Source of the DNA: Hyphochytrium catenoides
Lineage: Eukaryota > Sar > Hyphochytriomycetes > Hyphochytriales > Hyphochytriaceae
DNA length: 64,000 nucleotides
Reading direction: 5' to 3'
Assembly (NCBI GenBank): GCA_900088475.1
Contig: FLMG01002348.1
Coordinates: forward strand, 40,768 to 104,767
Part shown: positions 35,436 to 45,247 of the stretch, piece after piece
Layout: each line of letters starts with the position of its first letter
Position numbering within the stretch: the first letter of the stretch is position 1
The notes under the pieces: generated by a model
What the model was told of the DNA's origin: nothing
The model's input: the letters and a program-made list of their open reading frames with translations, nothing else
The model's database searches: none
Position numbers and translations under genes: made by a program

Positions 35436-38400
35436 ATGGCTCAGGCCAAGCGCATCAAGCTGCTCTCGTCTTTGACGGTGCCCTCGATCGAATGGAGTGC
35501 ATCCGGGCAGCGGAGGAGCTTTTCCTCTACCATTACTGGCGGGGGAGGTATGCGGGGAAAGTCCGGCACTACGACCAGTAGCACCGTTTTGGCTCCACTA
35601 GTCTCATTCATCTGCTCCCTCTCCTTCTCTATCCTGCTGCCCCTCTTTCTCGTGCAGCCATCGTGTCATTCTTTTGTCTGCCTCTTGATCTTTCCTGTGT
35701 CTTCCTTTTGCATCCCTGATTGTCTCTCTTTCCCTTCAAGTCCATTATCTTGACCTCCCTCTTTATCCTGCTCTGTCCATCGCTGCTCTCTGAGGTAGAT
35801 GCCCTCCAAGAAAAGATATTGAGCCTGTGCAAGAGGCGAGGCTTCGTCTTCCAGGGGTCTAATATCTACGGCGGGATGAGAAACTCATACGACTACGGAC
35901 CATTAGGTGAGGGACTCACGTCAAACCGTCTGACGGCTTCTACGTTGAGTGCCTACGGCTGTAACTATCCTTTACCTTGCCCGCGCTTCTTGTGATATGT
36001 GGCCGCTTTGGTCCTCTCGGCTGCAGGTGCACAGATGAAGAAGAATATAATGGACGCGTGGTGGCAAGACTTTATAGAGCATAGGCTGGACTGCCTCGCA
36101 CTAGATTCCTCTATCATGCTCCATCCCGAGGGTGAGAAGCAGTGAAGCATACGCTTACGTCTCGCTATCCGTCGTTCTTCTACGTTGTCCTTGGTATCTC
36201 TGGGTCATCGTAGAGCCACCTACCTCTCTGTGGCTTGGTCCTTTTCGTCGCTATGGCGTCGTTGCTGCTATCTTGCTCTCTTCCTATCTTCTCGCACTTC
36301 TGATTCATCCTCTCTTGTGTGGATTGTTCGATTTATGAGACAGTCTGGAAAACGTCTGGTCATGTCGATAAGTTTGTCGATCCGATGACTTCCTGCACTA
36401 CTTGCAAGGCAAGGCACAGGTCAGGGTAGAAAGGACTCTCTACTTTTAGTTACCCATGGCATTTTGGCAAAGCATCCTCCCCGTCTCTCTCTCTCCAGTA
36501 TATATGTAGTCCACCCCACTCCTTTGCAGTCTATCCCGGTTTATTTGTGGGTCTGGGTAGTCATCTCACCTCCTATCTTCCTCTCCCTGTTGATGCGAAC
36601 TCAAGGGTCGCTCTTCCGTCTCTCTGCCCATGAGCACGGTTCAGTCTATCCCCTTTTCCATATCACTCTTCTTCCTCGACATCCTAGGCCTTGGCGATAA
36701 CATCCTCTCTGAGCTCACAGAATATAGCTAATCCATGCGTCTCACCTTTCAACCGTTGCGTCATAAATGGAGACAGGACGGATAAATTGATTGAACAGAA
36801 GCTTTCTGTTCGTGCAGACACTCTTTCTCTCTCTCAGTTGGACGATCTAGTTGCTAAGAACGGCCTGAAATGTCCCTCATGCGGGAATGCCTCTCTAACT
36901 GGTAAGGAACTTGTGAGGAAAGCTGAGCCCAATAGAGGGACAAACAAAGAAGAAGCACATAACATCTGGATCTAGTTGAGAGGTTCTCTTCTGCTCGGTT
37001 ATGATTGTGATCTCTGTCTATCTTAGAGTCGAAGATGTTCAACCTTTTGTTTGAGACCAAGATGGGAGCTACAGCCAGTGAAAAGTAAGTTTCTTCCAAC
37101 GGCCGCATTTGTTAGAATTTATCGTCCCAACCCAGGGCAGAAGCAGATTTAGAGCAAATAAAAGGACGTAGAACGCTAAGAATGCCAGGAAGAACCGGGA
37201 CGACTGAGATGTGCTATACAAAGTATAGGGATACGAAAGGTGGGGGAGTTGCAGGACACCTTCAGTCATCAGTCTCTGATGGCGGTGCTCCGCAGCTGCT
37301 AAATCGAAGAGATAGGTACTAGCATAGACAGCAGTAAGAAAAAGAGAGCACAGAAAGACCTATGAGCGCAGTCCTCTCAGCGAAGAATGCTTTCTTCTAG
37401 GGAGAGCTCTGTCTACCTTCGCCCGGAGACAGCTCAAGGCGCTTTCATTAACTTCGACCTCGTGGCAACGGCCTCAAGGAAGAAGCTTCCGTTTGGTCAG
37501 TAGAAAAACCGCAAGAAGAGGCGACCAAGGAAATTGACACTGATTTTTCCCCCTAACAGGTATTGGTCAGATGGGCAAGTCCTTCCGCAACGAGATCTCT
37601 CCCGGTAATTTCCTCTTTAGGACGGTAGAGTTCGAACAGATGGAGCTGCAGTACTTCTGTGACTTTGCGGAAAGAGAAAAATGGTACTGGTAGTCTCTCT
37701 TCCCGCCTTACAGCAGTTGTTCTCTTGAGTTGTCAGCTCCTCGTTAAAGCCAATTCTGAATTGACCTTGATCTGCAGGTATGCTTACTGGGTGGACTATT
37801 GCTTTGACTGGCTAGTCAAGCTTGGAATCCCGTCCGAAGACCTGCGAAAGCACCAGCATAAGACCGAGGTGGGTCCACCTCTCTCTTCCTACTTGCTTCA
37901 TCTTCCGGCCTAGGAACTAAAATCCTAGGGTTTGCCCTGGTTTGGCCACCATCAAGTTTCTCCCTTTGCTCTCATCTTGTGACTTAACATTCCTTCTTGC
38001 TGCGTTTCCTCCGTGATGACCAGGAGCTGGCACACTATGCGCATGCGACAACAGACATCGAGTTCCGTTTCCCTTTTGGCTGGAGCGAGCTTTGGGGCAG
38101 TACGTGGCGAGAAGCACACTTGGGCCTGTTATTTCCCCGTTGATTGTTGAAGCTCAAGCTATTAGCTTTCCTGGCTCTATTAACATGTTCTTTATCTTGT
38201 TCAACACTCCGTTCGAAAACCAGTTGCAGATCGTGGTGACTATGATTTAAGGAAGCACAGTGAAGCTACTGGACAGGACCTCGCGTACAAGGATAACATG
38301 GACCAGAAGAAGGTTGGTCCATCGGACCTCTCTCCTTCCCTTGTAACTTAAGGCTTACTAAGTCTTCGTGCACTGCATACTTCTCGTGCGTATCAGTCCA

Positions 38401-39517
38401 TGTACCCTTGTGCGATTGAGCCCGCGGTAGGAGCCAACCGCCTGCTTTACGCCTTCTTGGTTTCTGCTTATCATTCCGAGGAGGTAGAGGGCAGGTAAGG
38501 AAATGTTGGGATCTAGCTATTAGAGGAAGGCCTGTCCTCTGCAAGGCTGTTACCTATGATCTTGTGAAGTTAGAGATGCCCAGCATAAGAAAGTGTGAGA
38601 CTCCTTCGTGGCTAACTATTATGATGATAGGGAAAGAGTCGTTCTTAGACTACATCCGCAGATCGCGCCGTATCAGGTGAGCCCAAGAGTCCATTTGCTG
38701 CTTTGTAACTACGAGAATATCTTGTCTCCCTGTGTCACATAAGTTCGTACTTTTACGGTCATACACCATAAAGTTGCCTTCATACACTATAACAGTTGGC
38801 TTTTCAATTCGAGGAGCTTATGCCCTTCGCCCCTCTTCCTTACGCTTGCTTTGGTATACGTAGGGTTGTGGTTGCCTATCTCCTTGAGACACTTACGTGC
38901 GTTCTTCAATAGTTTCTTGTTTCCAAAAGTAGAATTCCGCGCCTAACGCCACCTGTCACAGCTGGCTGTTCTCCCCCTTCTCAAGAAGCCTGAGTTCGTT
39001 CAAGTCGCCACTGAGCTTTCCCACAAGCTTGTTAAGGGCAGACGTGTAGACTTTGACGTAACAGGGAGCATTGGTACCTATTTCAACCCATCTTCCCGCC
39101 ACCACTTCCTCAATGAGATGCTTTCATTTCCTCTTTGCCTCTTGCTCCGTCTGAATCTAAGCTATAGACTACTGGTTCGTACTGTTCCCACGTAATGGTC
39201 AGGGTCCCTTAGACCTCTTTTTCTTTTATACCAGACTTCATCATTCTCCCCGTCAATTCGGCATTTTTCTATCACAGCTCTCCTCGATCACCTCCTCACG
39301 CTTGTGTGCCATTCCTCACTATGTAGGTCGTCGGTACCGGCGTCAGGATGAGATTGGCACTCCTCTTTGTGTGACGGTAGACCATGAGACTCTGACCGAT
39401 GGGACGGTGACAGTCAGAGCGCGAGACTCTTTGAAGCAGATCCGGGTGCACAATGATGAGCTCGTAACAACTGATATTTACAGCTTGTTTGAAAGGTTAA
39501 ATACTATAGATACATGA
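35436..39517 (+). CDS. Glycyl-tRNA synthetase
   Basis: Charges tRNA-Gly; class II synthetase of the alpha2 type found in eukaryotes. About 16 short exons. The N-terminus ([20 protein letters not shown]) is basic and Ser/Thr-rich and could be an organelle presequence. The catalytic domain begins with [17 protein letters not shown] and YDYGPLG. A family insert carries paired cysteines ([18 protein letters not shown]) before [10 protein letters not shown]. Motif 2 is [20 protein letters not shown]. Motif 3 is [33 protein letters not shown] and WSELWG are the usual family segments. The anticodon-binding domain starts at [16 protein letters not shown] and runs through [16 protein letters not shown] to a short C-terminal tail ending at 39517. 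One junction (36131 to about 36340, HPE to [12 protein letters not shown]) does not keep phase with a canonical GT-AG pair, so that splice site is unresolved. One gene may serve both cytosol and organelle; this is inferred. Confidence 0.95.
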
Positions 39518-39816
39518 GGACTGACGCTCGTCTTCAAAAGACCTGCCCATGGCCATGGCTGGTCTCCCTCACCACTAGAATTTGCAGCAAGAGGTGGAGA
39601 AGTAAAAGGACCTGGAAGCGGGAGGTTTTAGCTTTCAATGCCGCGCTGACAAGCTGTTTCCCTTTCTTTCTTGATCCCTACTCAGCCATATTCGCTGGTC
39701 TCTCTTTTGGTGTATCAGACGATAGGAAAGGCCATAAGGGGACCGGATAGGTCTAAGGTGACAATGGCATCAAGGCTAATGAAACGCACCAAACATCATA
39801 AAACCCATGGCGCCTT

Positions 39817-40447
39817 TCACTTCTTCGTCCCTTTAGCTCTACCGGGCTGCTGGGTTGCACCAGCCTTTGCGTTGTTTTGCGCTAGGGTGACCTTGAGATG
39901 CTCCTGGATGGCAGCGATAGGGTTGGTCTGAAAAGCTGGATGCTGCCGCACTAGCTCTAATCGCTTGGATTCTTGTACCACCATCGCTCTTCTTGATTTT
40001 GAAGTCTTCCCTAGCAAAAGGTTAGGCTGGGATCCCTTCTTCGGCCTATAGGATGGCCCCTCTGGACCTTCGTCTAGGGCTGAAAGGAGGCTATCCTTCA
40101 AAGCCCTGACCTCATCAAGCGGTTTCTTGACTTTAGCGCTATCTTGAGCAAGCACTGCCTTGGAGACCATGTCCATCTTCTTTAGAAAGGCTTCCCGCCT
40201 CCTTTGTCGTTTTCTTTGCCCTCTTGAGAGTCCTCCTTGAACGGGATCATCGCCTGCAAACTCGTTCTTCCATAGCATAACCTAAGAGTGCTGCATCTCA
40301 AGTACTTTAACTAACTGAACCTACCTCATCAGTCTTGAGTGCGATCTCATCTTCCTCATAATCATCATCTTCAAGGGGCAATCGGTTCTTAGAGTCTGGA
40401 GCTTTCGCGTGGACACGGTACTTCTTTCGTCGCACTTTGCCTCCCAT
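39817..40447 (-). CDS. SLX9/FAM207-like ribosome biogenesis protein
   Basis: Small basic nucleolar factor for 40S ribosome assembly and export, by family. Two exons, 40447-40325 and 40281-39817, join in phase to 195 aa. The N-terminus is basic then acidic (MGGKVRRKKYRVHAKAP, LEDDDYEEDEIALKTDE). The family core follows: LSRGQRKRQRRREAFLKKMD and a helical region LDEVRALKDSLLSAL. The diagnostic C-terminal segment is ESKRLELVRQHPAFQTNPIA followed by AIQEHLKVTL. The tail is Lys/Gly-rich. Length and order fit SLX9 (FAM207A). The gene ends 300 bases from the GlyRS stop, in convergent orientation. Confidence 0.85.
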
Positions 40448-41065
40448 TATGTTATCACCTCACTGTTCCGCCGACGAACTCTCTTTGACGAACCGTCAGT
40501 ATCTGTCTAGAGCCGATGGTCTACCTACCGCTGTGGCTGGTGAGACTTTCACGGCGATCTGTTGATTGCTGACATCATGCTGCACAGAGACTGTTGACGG
40601 AGCTTGCTGCCCAGTCATCCGGCAATCTGCAATGAGAAGCTTCATCCATCTGGTGATTATCATCAAGGGATTACCATATCGGTGTATGTTGGTAGATCCG
40701 GAATCATAATAGGTTTATTAGGTATAAAAGCCGCCTATGTAACGCATGAATTGCCCAGACCTGACACAATAAATGGATCTAATTAACGTCAGAATGGCCA
40801 CAACCATGGGGAAGCTCTTACTTCTGAGCTGTAGGTATGCCAGAAATTTATGCGAAAGACACCCACACCACAAACATGATCGCTCTGACAGGTAGAAATC
40901 CATTCCCGCGCTTTCCCTAGCTTTCCACTGTAGGCTTGGTCTGGGCTTCGCTTCTACCCCAGATCGTCAACACTTCGCCACTTCCAGAGCTTCATTGGCG
41001 TCACAGTCTCTCTCTCCTCTGTGAACAGAAGGCCCATTATCTTAGTATCTAGAATCCTTATAGCC
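40448..41065. other. Divergent spacer between SLX9-like gene and RanBP1
   Basis: Contains the 5' regions of two divergently transcribed genes. No coding exon with recognisable similarity was seen on either strand. A short intronic or untranslated extension of either gene is possible. Confidence 0.4.
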
Positions 41066-42034
41066 ATGGCTGACGATAAGAACCCAGAGGAGACTCCACG
41101 TGAGAATGAGGAGGGTGGCGAGGAGGAGACTGCAAAGGAATCAGAGGAGGCTCAGGTCTACTTCGAGCCAGTAGTTCAGCTTGACGAAGTAGATGTCGTC
41201 AGTGGCGAAGAAGAGGAAGAAGTCATCTTCAAAATGTGAGTGAATCTGACGCTGTTGCTACCAGAAGCGCCAGAGGAAACACATTGCAAGCAGTTATGAG
41301 AGTGGCTTTGCGGCACTTGCTTCTGTTGTTTGTGTCTTAGTCTGTTTGCTTTGGAAGTTCGTAGGCCAGAGGTGCTGTCTCAATGCTGAATGTGCCTTGT
41401 CGTAGGCGATGCAAGGTATTTGTATTCGGGGAGACCCTGCTCGATGTTGGTACGGGCAAGAAGAACTGGAAGGAGCGTGGTACTGGAGATGTCAGGTTTC
41501 TTAAACACAAGGAACTCCAGAAGATTCGCGTCCTCATGCGACAGGAAAAAACATGGAAGATTTGCATCAACCATTTGGTAGACCACCGCGTAGAGCTTCA
41601 GCAGAACATTGGCAGCGACAGATCTTGGGTCTGGAGCGCGTATGACTTCTCGGAGGGCAAGGTCGAGAATCAGGTAGGAATGAATGACATAGTAGCGTAT
41701 TACCTTCGGCGAGTTCTGGCTTTGATGGTTGCTGTGCAGTAGCCTGCTTTACTGTCGCCTTCTTCATCTTTCTTTTGCTTCTCTTCCTTTGGGTGGTAAT
41801 TCATAGGTCTGATATCTCGTTTTCCATTAGGTCTTTGCCGTACGCTTTGCGAGCCCAGAAAATGCACAGAAGTTCAAGGAAGCCTACGATGCTGCCCGCG
41901 AGAACAACAGAAAACTGGAAGCCGGAGAGGATGCTGCTGACACATCAAAGGGAGACGAAGCCGCAGAGGCTCTCTCTGGTCTGAAGGTGGAGGGAAAGAA
42001 GGCTGAGAGTCCCAAGAAGGAAGCAGCGGAGTAG
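41066..42034 (+). CDS. Ran-binding protein 1 (RanBP1)
   Basis: Binds Ran-GTP and promotes its release from transport receptors and hydrolysis by RanGAP; acts in nuclear transport in the cytoplasm. Exons 41066-41235, 41406-41673 and 41831-42034 join in frame to 213 aa. A Glu-rich N-terminal tail (about 35 aa) leads into a single Ran-binding domain: [55 protein letters not shown] and [18 protein letters not shown], then [20 protein letters not shown]. These match the family's WKERGxGDxKxLKH and RMRREQ/LRQEKTxKICANH signatures. The C-terminal tail is Lys/Glu/Ala-rich, as in other RanBP1 proteins. The start ATG is preceded by another in-frame ATG at about 41021, but the acidic tail normally begins at the later one. 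Confidence 0.95.
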
Positions 42035-42587
42035 ATACCAGGACACACGATCTAAATATCAATAATCTTTATCATCAACTTATTATCTCGATTGTTGCTC
42101 CTCCCGTGTTGCTCCCTCACGCCAGTGGCGGTGATGGCCTCTACCTGCCCCAAGCGCACAGATGACATCTCCACGGACGGACGGAGCTTAGTACGAGTAT
42201 GTAGTTCTATGGCAAGGGGAAGGTGCGCTTGTGATGCCTTCCCTTTGATCTACTTTTATTATCTTTTGTTAGGAAATAAAAACAATCTACTACATCCTGT
42301 ATAAAACCACTTGGTGATTCCACATAAAACACATGACTTCTTTTATAATCAATAAAAATCAATAAAATAATACGTCCGAAAAAGATAAAAGGATAAAGGA
42401 TGTGGTTGCATTCTGCAGTGGTTGTTGCGCTTGGCAATCCAATAGCAGCGCCACGGTTGATCTCCGTCCTCCGATGAAAGCTTCACGAGAGTTAGAGAGC
42501 CGTTCAAGCAGTTCATGAACTCCCATGCGCCAGGAAGCTCTTCTTTCCGTTGTGTTTCTCCCTCCTTAGTTGGCCGACTAGCAGACG
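42035..42587. other. Spacer between RanBP1 and MED10
   Basis: No gene seen. The middle (about 42240-42400) is AT-rich and contains AATAAA-like words near 42274 and 42350 that could serve RanBP1 polyadenylation. Confidence 0.4.
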
Positions 42588-43501
42588 ATGGCCTCGTCTG
42601 CTAATGCCAAGGAGACACAGGAGCTGATCTCCGCCCTGACGAATGCCGTGAGCGAGCTGCATAACTTGAGCGTCGTAGTGGAGCACTTTCAGGAGGAGAG
42701 CCAAGGTGTGCTCTTTAAGAAGATGTAAGAACTGGCTTCTGTCCATTGTCCTTCATCTTCCCTGTCATCTGCACCGTCAACTCCCTTTTGCCTTCTTGCT
42801 TTTCCCGCTCTTCGTTGCTCCTCTAACTTGGCCATAGTGACCAGCTTCTAGTATCGAGTCTTCCGTACGATATGCTTGGGCTTGTTTCAACTGTGGAGAG
42901 CGCTAAACGTCCCATCTCACTGGTCTAATCATTGCATTTCTACAGAAATAACTTCGTTACACACCTCCAGGCAATTGACAAGCTAAACTCAGCAGTGGAC
43001 ATCGCTATCCCAGTAGAACTTCTCGAGTGAGTTCGACCTAGCCGTCAACTGACCCTTTCTTCCTCTGTCAACGCCTTCGTTGGCCTCCTTTCATCTTTCC
43101 TTTTCTCAATCTTTGTCTTCCCTTCTAGTGTGTTAGACAAACCAACTGAGAATAATCCAGAGCTCTACACGAAATCTCAGCTTGAAAAATGCGAGCAAGC
43201 TAGTGAAAAGGCACAGGCTCGAATTGAGAGTTTAGAGGTAACGAAAGAGGTTCCTATCTCTTCAGCCGTTATCATAGTTTCTGGTCTCCATTCATACCTC
43301 TTCGTGTTCTCCATCGCGCTCGGACACTTCCTCCATTGGACTCGTAGAGTAGCCTTGGTTAGCCCCCGCTCAATCTGATGTTGCATCTCGCTCACGCCAT
43401 CAACCGCCCATTCCCTGCAGCTTCTGAAGCAAGAGCTTGAGAGCGCAATGTTGGCCGAGGGTATAGAGTTGCCGAGCTTCGAGGATAAAATGGAGACCTA
43501 A
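42588..43501 (+). CDS. Mediator complex subunit 10 (MED10/Nut2)
   Basis: Middle-module subunit of Mediator, linking activators to RNA polymerase II in the nucleus. Exons 42588-42724, 42946-43026, 43129-43237 and 43421-43501 join in frame to 135 aa, the usual size for the family. The protein is almost all helical. An N-terminal helix (ETQELISALTNAVSELHNLS) is followed by NNFVTHLQAIDKLNSAVDIA, then the conserved IPVELLDVLDKPTENNPELY segment, equal to the family's IPxELLxxIDxGxNPxxYT. It ends with QLEKCEQASEKAQARIESLE and a last helix LLKQELESAM. All four introns' phases agree. Assigned on the IPxELL..NPxxYT pattern and length. Confidence 0.85.
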
Positions 43502-45247
43502 TGGTCCCTTACTGCCGCACTTCACTCCTCGGCCTACCCCCGGCCTATCACTCTCACCCTCGTCGATCTTCTTTCGTTGTTATCCTCTCTCTTGCCTACA
43601 GTCGTACGTTGCTTCAATCAATCTGTACTGCTGTGACTTTCACATAAGGTGGACAATGTCGCAGACTTGCTCTTGTGTACCATAAAGACCGCCGTGAGGC
43701 TGTCCAATTCATAAAGCTAAAGGCTTCCCGTGCTGTTGCACTTGCTTCGCGTGCCTCAGAAGCTTCAGCAAGGAAGTCATGACCGAGGGCTAGAGGAAGG
43801 TGGTCCGAGATGAGGAAAGAGAGACAAGTCAGCTGCAGGGCTGATTGATGTCTGAAGAAGCTTCCTCTATGAAGCAATACGTTGTTCAATCAGACCTCCT
43901 ACGTCAGTCCACACCTCTCGTGGCATGAGTGTAAGCATGGGTTGCTGAGACTGGGTTTGGCGCTAAGCGGGCCTGGCTTAGGCCCTTCAGTATCACTCCT
44001 AATGGGCCCTTATTCCTTATTGAACTCAGTAAGCTGTGCAACCATTGGAGCACTTTCTTCCACTTTCTCAAGGCTCCTCCTAATAAGCAGCTTGCTATAT
44101 CTCTCTTGCTACGAGGCCATCGGCTAGCCTTAGAAAGCAGAGGGCTTGGGAAAGCAGATATGCCACGGCTCAAAAGACTGCCCATTTTGCTACTTCTACT
44201 TCCCTCTCTTGGCCACTTCTCTTCTGTATGAACTAGTAAGACAGAAGATCCCATGACCTGAAAGACTACTGTTGCCGTCTCCCATCAGATCTTTGCCGTG
44301 ACACCGCAATGTCGAGGAACAACGTACTCCGGTACGTTCACGCCGGCACAGTTATCTATCTTCTCTATGGCCGTACTCCTTCACCGTTCTACGTGCTATC
44401 AAGCTCCATGTCAAGTTTTAGAATGAATGGAGCAGTGGTTTCTTATACAATTGAGCTCGTCTCGCTAGGATTGCCACACTGTACATGCAGCTTCGCACCG
44501 AGTATTGCCTCTTGTGCTGACATAATCCCTACCATCGCCGTCCACGCCAAGTCTAGCGGGGGCTTTGTGGTCTCTCCACCCACAATAGATCCCAATAGCA
44601 TGCAGATATTCCCTTGGAATCTAGCCATCGCCAGACGACGACGAAGAAAGAGATTCTGACTCCTGACTTCTGATGAGATGAAGCTTTTCAGTCGATCCTG
44701 CGCGTTAGCGGTAAGCATCAGAAGCATTGAGCTTGGAACTCTGGGTGCGATCTGCGGGGCTGACGAAAGTTCTCCATCTCAAGTTGAAGCTCCACAAGCT
44801 CCCAAGAAAGCCGTCTACGCGCCTCTTACTGAAGAGGATCTGTGGTTGAGGAAGAGCAAATGCGCCTCATAGAAGACAGTTGACGTGATAGGCAGAAAGA
44901 GGTAAGACCACCCACGCTCTCTTGCCCATTGAGGCTGTCCGGTAGAAAGCGAAAGTGACATGAAAAGCGCTACCTAGAGACAGCGATCAATGCTTGAGAG
45001 AAAGAAGCGCTGGTATGGATAGATAGTGGGACGAATATACTCAGACGAAGAAGACTAGAGGGATTGCTACCTAAGAACAAGGTCGCGGCGTAGGTGGCTG
45101 ACCAGCACCCTATGGAGAACCTGTGACAAAAATTGAAGCAACGCCTTAACCAGGTTCTCGAGGCAACGGGAAGATAACAGAGTAAGGGAAGAGTGTGCAT
45201 CGTTGAGAAGCGACGTCAGAGTGAGTTGACGCTGCCCAGCCCTGAAA
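43502..45247. other. Spacer with unlinked coding-like pieces
   Basis: A plus-strand segment at about 43650-43793 follows an acceptor-like CACATAAG. It reads a basic, protein-like frame (LALVYHKDRREAVQFIKLK, then AVALASRASEASARKS) to a TGA, but no upstream exon could be joined. At 44678-44872 a 64-codon ATG frame (AVYAPLTEEDLWLRKSK near its end) is open. An opposing minus frame at 44443-44727 is also open. None matches a family I know, and I cannot choose between them. Confidence 0.3.
44678..44872 (+). CDS. Possible small protein (64 aa), unknown
   Basis: ATG at 44678 to TAG at 44870-44872. The second half looks like protein, with a Pro/Lys-rich stretch (QVEAPQAPKKAVYAPLTEED). It could also be the last exon of a larger spliced gene, since a donor-like GTAAGC lies inside the first third. 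Family not recognised. A minus-strand frame overlaps its 5' part. Confidence 0.22.
   Translation: MKLFSRSCALAVSIRSIELGTLGAICGADESSPSQVEAPQAPKKAVYAPLTEEDLWLRKSKCAS

Noticed and set aside
35233-35475. Upstream Ser/Leu-rich frame as a GlyRS targeting peptide
   Set aside because: It has no ATG, is out of frame with the synthetase and no splice linking the two was found.
44443-44727. Minus-strand 94-codon frame
   Set aside because: No recognised motif, and it conflicts with an equally weak plus-strand frame; neither can be preferred.
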